Assembly: GCA_030998015.1 (NCBI GenBank)
Contig: JARWMV010000233.1
Location: forward strand, 496,001-560,000
Direction: 5' to 3'
DNA from: Ceratorhiza oryzae-sativae
Lineage: Eukaryota; Basidiomycota; Agaricomycetes; Cantharellales; Ceratobasidiaceae
DNA length: 64,000 nt
In this document: piece after piece, positions 49,636 to 61,154 of the stretch
Position numbering within the stretch: the stretch's first letter is position 1
How the letters are laid out: each line of letters begins with the position of its first letter
Translations under genes and position numbers: made by a program
The notes under the pieces: generated by a model
Database searches by the model: none
Told to the model about the DNA's origin: nothing
Seen by the model: the letters and a program-made list of their open reading frames with translations, nothing else

Positions 49636-52600
49636 TCAGCAGGGACCAGAATATATGATAACCGGTAGTCCCAGATATTGATGTAACGCAAAACTGTGGA
49701 GCAGGGCCAGCATACAGAACGCACCACAGAACCAGAACCCGAAACTAAAGCCTTCAGGATCTGTGTATGTACTAAAAGACCAAAGCTATAAAAAATAAAG
49801 ACGAGTTCAGCTCGGCTCTCATCAATCACACGCATAAAGAGACTCACATAACCCCCTAGTATCTAGGCGCCGCAGCCCCACAATTAGTATCCAATTGCGC
49901 CTAGAAGCTTATATCACAAGGACTCACTGGTCCCATAAAACGTGCTAACGATACAATCGATTGAGCAAGACCGTTCACCAATCCGATTGCGTGCAGTGGA
50001 GACACTGGGCAAAGCTATTTTAGGCGGCAAGGTTGGACGTGAAGGATACGAGGGTGCCTACTATAGTTGAGAAGTATAGAAACAGCAGTATAAGAAAATG
50101 TAATCCCACAGTAGCGAATCGCGCTGCGGGATATGACAGGTCATCTGTTGCAGGATCATCGGATGAGCAGGCATTCTTACGTGGGTAAACTGAGCGCTAG
50201 AAGCAGATCACGCGTCATTATGTTCATGTGGGCTCAAGGTGTCACAAACCCACCAGAGAAGATAGTGAAATCGCTGGCGCCTGACTTAGCAAGCTGTCGA
50301 ACCGGAATCACACTTAGATAGGAGGATGCCATGAGCACTCCTCCGATGCGAAACATGGTCAAGTGAGAGAAACGGCCAAGCGGAGGTCTAAAGCGATTTC
50401 ACTTTTCAAACACCCCAGAAATTATCGCAGGATAAACTTACCCCATCGTCCTGCAACAGAAACACGCGATCAGAATCCCTGGGACAAATCAAGCTAGGCG
50501 AAGATATGACTCACGGATAAAGATAAAACTGAAAAACGATTTGGGCAAAGCACATCATAGCGACTAATACAATTCAATTTTTAGAAGATAGGAGTATACG
50601 TAAATATCAGTACGTACTCAACTGAGCGAAGCCTCCGGCGTTGAAATCGAGACCGCCACCGTTGCTGTTGGACATGAGGTATGACATAAAGATCTGGTCG
50701 TGAGTCGTGCTATGGAGAGCCAAAAGCCCGTACTATGAGCATTCAATCAGCTACTCGTTAGGTTCGCCTCGGGCACGCGTACCATACCTGAAAGATCATA
50801 GTAAGTGGCAATTGAGAAAACATAGATTCCTGATCCCATCGGCCATCGGGCATCTCAAACCCAGCTGGTTTCCCTTCGATGATTGGCTGCAACACGTCCA
50901 CGTTTGGGATGCCGGTTACTTCGGGTTCATCAGGCAGGAGGTTGAAGACTAGAGATGGAGAGCTTATGCCTGAGTTCTGTGTGATGCCAGGATAAGACAA
51001 TGACGGCAAGCGACTAGGGATGTTTGCTGAAAGCGCCATAGAATGCGGGTGCGTGTTGCGGGGTATAACCCCATTGGACGACCGTATTGTATGGCGACTT
51101 GCAGAAACAGAGCGGGCTCGCGGCTCGACTGATCTTGCTCTGGTAGTTCCTTCTGAGGGAACGGAATTATCGCAGGTCTCCAAAATCCTTTCTCCCCCTC
51201 GGCCCAATGTAAACCGGCCGCCGGACTCCTCTTCCTCTTCCCATTCTTCTCCGTCCATAGCCAACGCGGATGCGACCCAAAGATCGCCAATTGACGACAC
51301 GGTCAACTCGTTTGCTGAAAATTGAATGAGACTCAATTAAGTAAACGCCTGGTTTTTGATCTGATTCATAAGCTGAATGCCCACCCAGAAGAATCCGTTC
51401 TGCCAGACCCGGCTCTCGCTCTCGCGATCCATGTTCCGCGTAAGCCATCTCGCCTGATTCTTCGTTAGCGCTTATATGCCGTCTGGCAACCGCCAGGGCC
51501 AACTCTGACGGTGGCGAACGTCGCCACCAAATCGACTACGATAAATGTCACCATATCCAGAAGCACCACTTATCGCCGACGACTGTGTCCAGGTACGTTC
51601 CCCGAGTGGTACGCCATGCCTAGCCTCGGTTTGGGTCTCCCCGGTATACACAGAATGTTGCGTCGATCCATAGTTCTCGGCCCTCATTGTCTCGAGCATG
51701 GGAGCGGTTTCAGTGATCCCCTGATGGACAGGTACGACTTGGGCATGAATGCCTACCCCAACCTCAGAATCCAATGGATCTTCAGGTTCATAGGCCGGAA
51801 AAACGAGCTTCCGCGGGCCGCCGTCGGGATCCAATGTCAAAGCCAAAAGTCCGCCAGTGACAGTGACCGAGGCCGCCACAACGGTTGGCAAAAGATATGG
51901 AAATTTGATCAAGAGCGGCATGTCCCTGACGATACCCCATTTTTGCGCTGGATGATCGACTATGGGGTAATGAATGAGCTGGAGTCGGGACCGCTTTTCG
52001 AACTGATGGGAAATTAAACTTACAAATACCACCGATTATTGCACCCCCCACACCTACAAGGTACTCTCAGACCCCCGGATGTATGTCATAATTCTAACTC
52101 AGCTCACCTCCGAACCCCCAACAAAAACCCAAGATAGCATAAGCTTGCGCTTCATTAGTCGAGTCTGAAATAAATGTCACACTTCCGCGCGCGACACCGA
52201 CTGCTCCGCTGAAAACGCCTTGCAGGAGCCGAGCAGCAATCGCAAACTTGAGAGATGGCGAGGTTCCAAAAGCTACGCATGCAAGGCCACTGCCTACGAG
52301 CGAAATGAACAGGACGAAACGGCGGCCGAGGCGTTCAGCAAGATTGGCCCTAGATCCTTATTCCAAGTCAGCGGAAGGGGGTGATGGGTATAGTCACCAG
52401 CCACGCACCAGAGAAGTGAAGTGGCAAATTGAGATATGAAGAATACTGAGACAAGGATTCCAGTCCATGTGCCCACATCGGCTGCGGGAACCCCAAAACC
52501 TGTCCGCGGTATTCAGCACGACGGGGACCACTAATTGTAAGGGTATACCACTTACCTTCTACCATATGCAATATCCATGGGGCCGATACATTAGCCGTTA

Positions 52601-52995
52601 GGAACTCTCCCATCACAGCCTAATCCCCAGTTCCCGCTCTCATTCAACAATCGGTACGAAAACACGAAACGAAAACTCACGATACCAAGCACAATCATCG
52701 ACACCACCGGTAGTGGGTTGGCCTCGGGATGAGCCAGTCCAGTTGGAATCGCAATGCTCATGCGTCCAACGGACTCAGGAATGGACTGTATGCGCTCACC
52801 AAGAGGTACCCCACCACCCAAACTTGGTGTGGCGTCCCCAGGGGCTAGTCTACTTCTCGAACGACGAACGCTACGAGAGAACGAGACTCGACGAGTCGGA
52901 GGCCCTCTCTGGGTGTAAATGGTAGAGATGCCATCGTCCGCCTCGAGGTCCCCGGCCGCGTTGACACTGTTGTGTCTATCGAGTGGAATAGGCAT
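49636..52995 (-). CDS. MFS transporter (YCR023C/ZIFL-like) with long central loop
   Basis: Major facilitator transporter. ATG 52995 starts an Arg/Ser-rich cytosolic tail (about 52990-52750). The first membrane half shows G-E-F-L-T-A-N-V-S-A-P-W, G-T-W-T-G-I-L-V-S-V-F-F and the loop signature L-A-E-R-L-G-R-R-F-V-L, then G-A-V-G-V-A-R-G. A hydrophilic loop of several hundred residues (about 51780-50860) rich in Ser, Glu and Arg separates the halves. The second half has G-L-L-A-L-H-S-T-T-H-D-Q, L-G-R-F-S-H-L-T-M-F-R-I-G, I-G-L-V-N-G-L-A-Q-S and a last helix ending at 49636. Around a dozen exons. Its cargo is not known; related plant ZIFL and yeast proteins move small ions or drugs. The start could also lie 12 codons upstream. 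Confidence 0.85.
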
Positions 52996-53837
52996 GGAAA
53001 AAAGCACACAAGGAGGCAGGGTGAGGAGCAAAGCGAAGAGGCGGTACGTCGACTAAATACCAACTCGACATTGGGTTACTCATGGCCGGCCTGTTCAGCA
53101 TCCGACATCAATAGGGGCAACCCCTCTGACCGCTGACGATACCCGGTGGAGCACTGCGTTCACGATTGGCTACTGGGTATGTCTGAATGCGCGGCTTTAA
53201 CGCCATACACAACGCGCTGTAAACGCCATGGGATTGATAATGCGGAAGCGGGCGAAGTTGAGCAATGGAGCTCGAAAAAGTCGCGCATCGAAGCTGTAAG
53301 GAAGACAAAGAGCAGAAATAGCGCGGTCTGTTTACAGGTATCAGATAAACGGAAGGACCGTTTTGAACTGTCTTCCGATGTGCACCATACAAAAGTAAGC
53401 ACGTTTCTTTGGTTGGCGGGTTCTTGCCACCGATCTATCCTATTCACAGGACCCGGAGTTATGCATGTCCGTTTTTGCGTACTAGTATGCGCTTCCACCT
53501 CCGCCGATTTTCAATAAATCTCACTTATCATTAGTAGCTTATGGAGACAATCCCCTTGGCGTCAGTTAGTAGAAGACCTCAAGGTGTGGAGTTTGCGAGT
53601 ATCTAGGGATACTATACAACCCCTGCCATGTGGCCATATTTTGTTGAAGTTTTGGTCGCTTCTCACAGCCCTCTGGCCAAATCATCGGCAAAGTGCATCA
53701 CATATATGAACAACAGCTCGAGAGCGAAGGGGATAAACATAGTAGCACAAATAAAAGAGGTCGAAGAGGGGATTACAATTCGTCTCTGAGGAATGCTGAA
53801 CAAGGGGGGTACCAAAACTAACTATCGGTTGCTCGGC
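52996..53837. other. Intergenic region, no gene seen
   Basis: 842 bases between the MFS start and the KH-protein stop. Two overlapping open frames on opposite strands (53146-53517 and 53160-53498) are not recognisable. Confidence 0.5.
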
Positions 53838-55238
53838 TCATGCGTTGCTGGTGCTGTTGTTCTGTGCGTTGGTCAGCTGCTTTTGCTTCTCTTGTTCGAG
53901 GCGCTGCGAATTGGTTGTAAGTATAAATATGTCGTCTGGGCTGGCCGGCTATACGACTCACATGGTATAGCAAGTTGACCGCCATTTGAATATTTTGAGG
54001 CTGCCCAGTGATGATCACCAATCGTTCATTCGGGCTACCCGAAGCCGTGCCAGGCGGTCCTTGAACCCCGGGCTCCATAATCCGAATCTGACTTGCGCTC
54101 ATACTCCGAATCTCGTTGATCTTGCTCCCGCCTTTGCCAATGATACACCCGACGAGGTCGTTAGGAATGTATATCTGTTGGGTTTGCGGGGGGCCAGGTG
54201 GACCGGGGGGTGGGGCACCATAGGGGTTTGGCGGGGGGTATCCGCCGTACGGTGCTCCATAACCACCGTGGTAAGGTGCGGGTGCGTATGAAGCTGAGCC
54301 ACGGGGGCCGCGCGAAGAGGTGCCACCTGAACCGGTGGGGCGATACGACGAGTGGCCTGTGTTTGGATGGCGTTCAGCCGCCTCGATTAGAATGTTTCCG
54401 ACGTAATATGTCGCGATATGGATTGCATCTGCAACGCCCGATACGCTCAAAATTCGCTATGGCACACAACAAATGTGAGGATAGGGATAGAGGGTGCAGA
54501 ATGAGGTTACCTCGGTGGATCCTGGAAGCATGCCTTCGCTAGCGTTGAGCTTTGCGCCACTCGCATCCTGGATCTCTTTGATCTTGGTGCCACCACGCCC
54601 GATTACACTGCCCATTCTCGAGTGGGGGATGATAAACTTGATGGTTACCGCACGACTACCGGGAACAGACGGCTGATCAAATGGCTCGTCGTTGATGCGG
54701 CGAACGATCAAGCCAAAGCTCTAGAAGCTGGCTTGAGTTCTAGCGGAGGGCTGACAACGAATGGTGTACTCACCTTGGACACCGCATCCAGGGGCCCGCT
54801 CACGTTGAGAATGCGCTCGGGATTTCCGGGAATGCTCTCGGAAACCATGACGCGGGCGCCACTCTTTTCGCGGATTTCGTTGACATGCTTTCCGCCCTTT
54901 CCGATGATGATCGACGCATCCTGGGTGACAATCAGGCATCGCATGTGGATCTGGGCAGCTGGGGTGGGTGGGGCGGCAGACGAGCTCGCAGCGGGTGATG
55001 CTGGTTCGTCCTTTTTGGATAAGGGAGAGCCGGGGGTCCCGTCGCCGGCGGCGGAGGTCCCCTTTTTCGAGTCGTGGTCGGCATCGGGAGGGGGCTTGCT
55101 GTCGTAGTCGGGTCGTGCGGTCGCGGCCGGGTCGTCGTTGTTGGTGGCCGCGCCGGTATTGACGCGCTTGTGGGACTGGTGCTGGTCCGAGTCGGACGGT
55201 GAGCGCGAACGCTTGCGGACCTCGGTGGATTCTGGCAT
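53838..55238 (-). CDS. Triple KH-domain RNA-binding protein (PBP2/HEK2/Rnc1-like)
   Basis: Poly(C)-binding/hnRNP K type protein. Three KH domains carry intact G-x-x-G loops: I-I-I-G-K-G-G-K-H-V-N-E-I (about 54910), S-V-I-G-R-G-G-T-K-I-K-E-I (about 54590), and C-I-I-G-K-G-G-S-K-I-N-E-I (about 54130). Between KH2 and KH3 is a Gly/Tyr/Pro-rich low-complexity linker (about 54350-54190). The N-terminus after ATG 55238 is Ser/Arg/Asp rich with a likely nuclear signal (R-K-R-S-R-S-P). After an intron the last exon encodes a Gln/Asn-rich tail ending at 53838. Such proteins control mRNA stability and localisation. Divergent from BRX1. Confidence 0.92.
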
Positions 55239-55544
55239 CACAAAAAAATGCGAAAGAGAGAGGAGAGCACCGGTGCAATTGGGGTTGGGCGAGTGTAGTT
55301 AGCGTGGGTCACTGGGCACGTATCCAGGTGCGGTTTAGACGCGGACGAGGACAGGGGCTGCTAGTCGTGCGGGGCGATGAGATGGAGGGAGGAGGGGTGA
55401 TGGCTGCCTTCGTACCTTGTGCTTACCGGCCAGCTCTCACCACGCTCGTCGTGGGTCTCGTTCACGTCCACTACAGCACGTGACCCGCCACACATGCGCA
55501 TACACCACCCGCAATTTCAAACCACTTTTGCTTTTTCTGCCACA
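55239..55544. promoter_or_regulatory. Divergent promoter region, KH protein / BRX1, with E-box
   Basis: 306 bases between the two starts. CACGTGAC occurs at 55477-55484, 68 bases before the BRX1 ATG. No TATA box seen. Confidence 0.4.
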
Positions 55545-56612
55545 ATGCCATCACTGCTCAAGGCTCAGGCCGCCAGCGCCGCAAATGCCACCAAGAAGGA
55601 CACCAAGGGCAAGCGAAAGGCCGAAGACGATGTCCAAGAAGAGGCTCCGCCACCACGCAAGAAGAACAAGCAACGGGTGTTGCTGCTCTCCTCTCGCGGG
55701 GTCACCCACCGCATGCGCCATCTCATGGCCGACCTAGAGGCCCTCTTACCTCATGTAAAGAAAGGTACGTAAACTATAACATCACTCACCTCACAATAGA
55801 CGTTGATATATTGGTAGACGCAAAGCTCGACTCAAAGAACCACCTCAATCTGCTCCCCGAGCTTGCAGATCTCCACAACTGCAACAACACACTCTATTTC
55901 GAGGCACGACGTCATGAAGACCTCTACCTGTGGGCAACAAAGACTCCAAACGGGCCGAGCGTAAAGATGCACGTCCAGAACGTCCATACCATGGACGAAC
56001 TCAAAATGACTGGCAACTGTCTCAAAGGAAGTCGGGGCCTGCTCAGTTTCGATCCGGGCTTTGACGAGGGGGAGCATTGGAAACTCATTAAAGAGCTCTT
56101 TACCCACGTACGCCTCCACTCTACTTTAACCAATTCTTCCATTGAAATGGCAGGTGAATCAAGATGTTTGGCGTCCCATCAACAGCCCGACGAGCTAAAC
56201 CGTTCATCGACCACGTTCTCACATTCTCGATAGTCGACAACAAAATCTGGTTCCGCAACTTCCAAATAGTCGAGAAAGATCCACTCAAGCCCAACGGACC
56301 ACCAGAAACGTCGCTAGTCGAGATCGGACCCCGATTCGTACTTACGCCCATCCGAATCTTCGAAGGTGCCTTTGGTGGGGCGACCGTATTCTCGAATCCT
56401 GGTACGTATTGGCTTTCATTTCGGTTAACAGCTCAACGACTGAAATGCGCAAAACAGAATTCGTAAGCCCTGCGGCCGTGCGATCGCAGCTGAAACGGGC
56501 CAAGGGCGAGAAGTACAGGGCGCGCAAAGAGAGTCAGGCAGAACGTGATACGAGGAGAGAGGGCAGGAGGCGAGAAGAGGACGAGTTGGCAGTCCGCAAG
56601 GTCTTTGCTTGA
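55545..56612 (+). CDS. BRX1: Ribosome biogenesis protein Brx1
   Basis: Brix-domain protein needed for 60S subunit assembly in the nucleolus. ATG 55545 (M-P-S-L-L-K-A-Q) precedes a Lys/Glu-rich stretch. The Brix domain begins R-V-L-L-L-S-S-R-G-V-T-H-R-M-R-H-L and continues D-A-K-L-D-S-K, L-N-L-L-P-E-L-A, Y-F-E-A-R-R-H-E-D-L-Y-L-W and T-G-N-C-L-K-G-S-R-G-L-L-S-F-D-P. Then F-G-V-P, D-H-V-L-T-F-S-I-V-D-N-K-I-W-F-R-N-F-Q and E-I-G-P-R-F-V-L follow. The tail is highly charged (R-E-G-R-R-R-E-E-D-E-L) and stops at 56612. Four exons. Length and order are normal for the family. Confidence 0.95.
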
Positions 56613-56802
56613 GTGTGGCCTGTCTAAATTTAGCATTTCGGTCAAGAGCTTTGTAGGGGTCAGTTACGGCCGAAACATCTTGCAGTTGGATGAAATACGA
56701 AGTCATCTGGATCGATGTAGGAAATTATATTTTCAAATGATCATCCGAGTCAGCTGGTTTAGAGGCGTTTATTCTCCCGGGCTCTACTACCACCACAAAG
56801 AT

Positions 56803-59341
56803 ATGCCTGGTCATCCAAAACTTACACTTCCCCCTTCAGCTATGCTGGGCCTTGGAGACTCGGAGTCTCGCGTTCTAATCATCTACACAGGGGGTGGGCT
56901 CATTCATCCCTAATATAATCCATATATACACCAACTCGACCGAACAGGTACCATTGGCATGCTCGTCAACGAGCTAGGAAGTTATGCACCCGAGCCATTC
57001 TTCCTAACTCAAACGCTCCGAGCCCAAGCAAGGTTTCACGACCCCGAAGGAGCCTCGTTGTTCTCCAACTCGGGGACAGTTGCAAACTATCGACAATGGA
57101 CGGACCGTACGTCAGGCTCGAATACGCCAGTCCCCTCTAATACCGGGCTGCCCAACGGGGAAGCCGTTGCACAACCTGATTTAAAGGTTCGTTCTTCGAG
57201 GCCTATTATGGGTGGTGGAGGAGAGGGGCAGGTCGATGGGGTGTATGAAGGATACTTGCCCAGTTTGGTCACGCCGAAGAGCAAGGCCACGGGCGGGAAC
57301 AGCAAGCGTGTAAGATATGCTGTTTTGGAAGTAAGTTGATCGTCACAGACAAGAGAATATACATTCTAACTCGGTACAGTGGCAACCTTTGCTCGATAGC
57401 AGTAATATGCGCCCCGAAGGCACGTTAGCAATTTGGCTTCAAATTTGGCTCCAACTCAGTTCTATGCCACAGACTGGCTAGGTATTGCAACCGAAATCGA
57501 ACTAAACTACAACGCGTTCGACGGGTTCATTGTTCTTCATGGGACCGACACGATGTGCTACACTTCCAGCGCGCTCAGCTTCTTATTGGAGGATCTTGGA
57601 AAGACAGTGGTGCGTGCTGTTCAAATTAGGATTTCCTTTTACTTTTTTGACGGAATTCAGGTGTGCTGTATATAGATCATCACAGGTGCCCAGATTCCCT
57701 TGTCACAGGTTCGTTGCTTCACTTGCATGAATAGCGGCGTTGGTTTTACACATATGGTACAGCTACGTAATGATGGGATCGAGAATCTATTGGGAGCACT
57801 GTCTATCGCTGGACAATATGTCATACCTGGTAAGCTAGCTCTATTCTGTTCACCACCCACCGCCGACTAAGCTGCGAATCCACAGAGGTATGCTTGTACT
57901 TCAACCACACGCTCTTCCGTGGGAATCGGGTCTCGAAGGTATCTTCTTTTGACCTTAATGCGTTTGCAAGTCCCAATTTCCCTCCGCTGGTCAATGGTCA
58001 GCTCGGGTGGTCTACGAGCGGTATTATCTGAACTAAACTTCTTGAATGAAATAGTTGGAATTGATATCGTTGTCAACTGGAGCGAGGTTATCCGCTCTCA
58101 TAGCTTGCAGCGGTTCCGTGCCCATAAACGTAAGAGAATATGCGACCTACTATTCTCCAGAGTACTTATTGGTGATTCCTAGACATGTGTGCTAACGTTG
58201 GTACGTACCGGAAGGCTGCCACTTGTAGAGAAATAGACTTACATGGGTCATATAGCAACTCTACGACTCTTCCCCGGTATCACGGCTCCCATCGTTCGCG
58301 CCTTTCTCGCACCTCCGCTTCAAGGAGTAGTTCTAGAAACATTTGGCTCGGGCAACGCACCTCAAAACCCGGAGCTCCTAGAAGCACTTCGTGAAGCGTG
58401 CTCACGAGATGTCATCATCGTGGCGATCTCTCAATGCGCAAAGGGATCTGTCTCGGATGCGTATGACACTGCTAGAACACTGGCAAAGTGCGGTGTTGTC
58501 CCTGGTGCTGACATGACACCAGAGGTGAGCGAACCAGCAAGGTGAATGCGCATTGTTGTTTTTGACACACACATTTTCAGTGTGCGTTGGCCAAGTTAGC
58601 GTACCTCCTATCCAAGACCGACTTGACGCCCGCCCGCGTGCGGAAACTCTTGTCTACGCCTCTCCGCGGCGAACTCACACTTCCAGCGCCGCTGACTAGA
58701 CCCACTACGACTGCTCTCGACTCGGTTCAAGACCTGTTGAGCGAGATTCTTCGCCTATCCCAGGCGTCTATCGTTATCAATGAGCCTGAAATCGAGAGGA
58801 ATACGTCTGGAACTGCCCGTGGAGTACAACCGCTTCGCATGCAGGCGCGACCGAGCTTGCTCTGATCCCATTCTTGATGCACCTTGCCGTATCTCGAGAC
58901 GACCCTGCGAGCGTCACTGCTGCAGCATCACACCCACGCCATCCAGCGGGTACATCCGGCTTGTCTACGACCACTCCAACTTCGGAGCAACCGTACCAGT
59001 TTGCACAAGGCGCCCCGAACGCGCCACTTCCGGGATCATTGCACACACCTCTGCATACTGCCGCACTAAGAGGATCGGCGCAGTGCACACGTGCGTTGCT
59101 CGAAGTCGGGGCGCTCGTGCATGTGCGGGACGCTTTGGATCATACGTGTCTGTTCTACGCGGCTCGTGTGAGGGCACGCGAAGTTGTCGAGGTCCTCGTC
59201 GCGGCTGGGGCACACTTGGGAGAGACGGATCGACGAGTGGCAATAGGGATCCTGATGTCAGGCGCTCTGGGTCGAGACGAGCGGGAGATGTGGGCTCTGG
59301 CGGGTCTTGAGACCGAGGTGAATCAGGATGGAGAAAAGTAG
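56803..59341 (+). CDS. Cytoplasmic L-asparaginase with C-terminal ankyrin repeats
   Basis: Type I asparaginase that hydrolyses asparagine to aspartate and ammonia. ATG 56803 is chosen; the frame joins across an intron at about 56892-56946 to form I-I-Y-T-G-G-T-I-G-M, whose Thr is the catalytic nucleophile. The second active-site block is [17 protein letters not shown] (about 57535), followed by I-I-T-G-A-Q-I-P-L. The end of the catalytic domain shows [11 protein letters not shown] (58580). The C-terminus carries ankyrin-like units ([12 protein letters not shown], then [18 protein letters not shown]). Animal ASPG (60 kDa lysophospholipase) has the same layout. Many small exons, so some junctions near 57410-57470 and 57870-58210 are uncertain. 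Confidence 0.88.
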
Positions 59342-59435
59342 ACTGGTATTAGAACACGGGACAATCTTACACCAACCCCAAGAAAAAAATGTAGTTGACT
59401 GGAATGAAAAGCAAAAAGAATTACTCAAGAGATTG

Positions 59436-60866
59436 TCAAGAAAAATGGGAGGTCGCCGTCCTGTTGCCAACGCTCAGAACCTCGATATCCTCGTCCTCTT
59501 CCTCGTCTGCTTCTGCTTCTTCTTCCTCTTCCTCTTCTGCCTCTTCACGCCACGCTCTCATGAACTTGTTTACAGCAACGCCAAACTCCCACATTTGCTT
59601 GTCGTAGGGTCCTCCGTCCTTGATAAACGTAAACGTATCCCGGAGATAACCCAACCCGTTTAGAAAAGCTTGGTCTCTCTCCTTGTCCAGGCCCAAGGGA
59701 CTAAATCGAACCGTGTCGACCAGCGAACCATCCTCTTCTGGGGAAGGAGACTGGTAAAACTCGAGCTTGAAAAACAAGCCTGAAACGCGAGGATGAGTAA
59801 AATCGGGTGTTATGATATCTAGATCCAACTTACTATGACCAAACGTGGTGCAATCGCACCTGAGCTCGGTGATATCCCCCAAACCCTCAGTTTGGATCTT
59901 TTTGACGCTATGGATTTTGAAGTTTGTCAAAGTCTCATAAAAGGCCTGGGTGATCTCTTGTTTGACGGTGTCGATCGTGTTGCTAACGGGCTGAGCAGGG
60001 ATATGATGTTTAGATAGCTGAGCGTTGAGTGTGCTGCTCCGCTTTACTTCTTCAGATAACTGAAGTTGGGAGAGACCCACTAACAAGCCGTTTGAATATG
60101 CATAGACAAATAGGCAAAGCAAACTCACGAGCTTGCTGTAGATCATCTATAGTTGCCTTTTGCTCATCCACCGTTTTTCGTAAGTCTTGGATCTCCTTTT
60201 TCTGAGAGCTCAGTCTCTGGTCGGTTTCTTCGCGAGTGAGAATCGTCAAGCCACCGGGTTGCAGAAATTCCCTGAGCCGGGGTATCTCTGCCTGTAGCAT
60301 TTGGTTCTGTTCCGTGAGAACTATGGTCGAGTGTCAGTATGAATCAAGTCGGTTGAAACGCAATTGAACATACGCCGATCACGCTCTTCCGACTCGGTAA
60401 TGTAGTTGGCCAAGGCCGTCTCTGGTTTGGTAAACCTGAGGTTCTGGAGTTTGTTGAAATCTTCTTGAAATTTGCTCGCCATTTCTGTAGCCTAGTCATA
60501 TAGAGTCAGAACTGGGACATGTAAAGTGCGGGGGACAAAACGTACAGTCTCCAGCTCCCGCTTCAGCGCTTCATTCTCTGCACGCAGTGCCTCGAAAGCG
60601 GCTGCATCCACCCCAGGACTACTATTCCCGGCACCATTGGACGTCGACGCTTTGTTCTTTTTGCTAGGGGGTGCTGATTGCGGCTCAATCGAAGCCTGGG
60701 CAGAAACGGTGGGTGGGCGCGCCTTGCGCTTCGGAATAGCCGACGTGCTTGCTCTTGAAGAAGGAGCGGGGGTTTCTACAAGCTAACCAAGTCATTAAAT
60801 TTGCACAGCTCGAGTTGTCTTTGAGCACTTACCTTCGACAAGCTCGACCTCGGATCCGTTGGACAT
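59436..60866 (-). CDS. CSM1: Csm1/Pcs1-type monopolin kinetochore protein
   Basis: ATG 60866 starts a short acidic exon, then a basic Ser/Pro/Lys segment. A long coiled coil follows (E-A-L-R-A-E-N-E-A-L-K-R-E-L-E; later D-L-R-K-T-V-D-E-Q-K-A-T-I-D-D-L-Q). The C-terminal globular domain of about 130 residues includes L-R-C-D-C-T-T, S-G-L-F-F-K-L-E-F and V-R-F-S-P-L-G-L-D, then L-N-G-L-G-Y-L-R-D-T. This coiled coil plus globular domain is the Csm1/Pcs1 layout; those proteins clamp kinetochore microtubule sites and rDNA. The tail is a run of Glu/Asp encoded by CTC/TTC repeats on the plus strand (59487-59555), ending at 59436. Identification rests on layout and a few blocks, so it is a probable, not certain, orthologue. 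Confidence 0.75.
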
Positions 60867-60891
60867 GGCGGCTCTGGAGGGGGGAGGGGGC

Positions 60892-60915
60892 CACGTGATG
60901 GTGTTTTGGCACGTG
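60892..60915. promoter_or_regulatory. Two CACGTG E-boxes between CSM1 and ADE4
   Basis: CACGTGAT at 60892-60899 and CACGTGAC at 60910-60917, spaced 18 bases apart, lie just upstream of CSM1 (ATG 60866) in the 288-base divergent promoter. Confidence 0.4.
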
Positions 60916-61082
60916 ACTGGAAGGAAAGGTGGCCGGTGACAGACGGGCGGTCTTCGGGCCCTAGAGCATACATCCGCTGCTATGGTTGGACATTTTCTCG
61001 AAGTCCCGGAAGACGGCTAAAACTCTGTCGTGTGTTCTCTGAAAAGTCTGTTGGCGCAGCGCATCCAGGGACTGGGACGGAC

Positions 61083-61088
61083 CACGTG
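61083..61088. promoter_or_regulatory. CACGTG E-box upstream of ADE4
   Basis: Third CACGTG in the CSM1/ADE4 divergent promoter, 67 bases before the ADE4 ATG. In yeast, purine genes are controlled by other sites, so a link to ADE4 is only suggested by position. Confidence 0.3.
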
Positions 61089-61154
61089 CCCGCTGATCAC
61101 ATCCGGACCCGCCCAATTCCACAAATTTCAACGTCGACTCCCACTGCTCAGCCC

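Noticed and set aside
53146..53517. 123-codon plus frame between the MFS and KH genes
   Set aside because: No recognisable motif and a 112-codon frame lies opposite it; no support for either.
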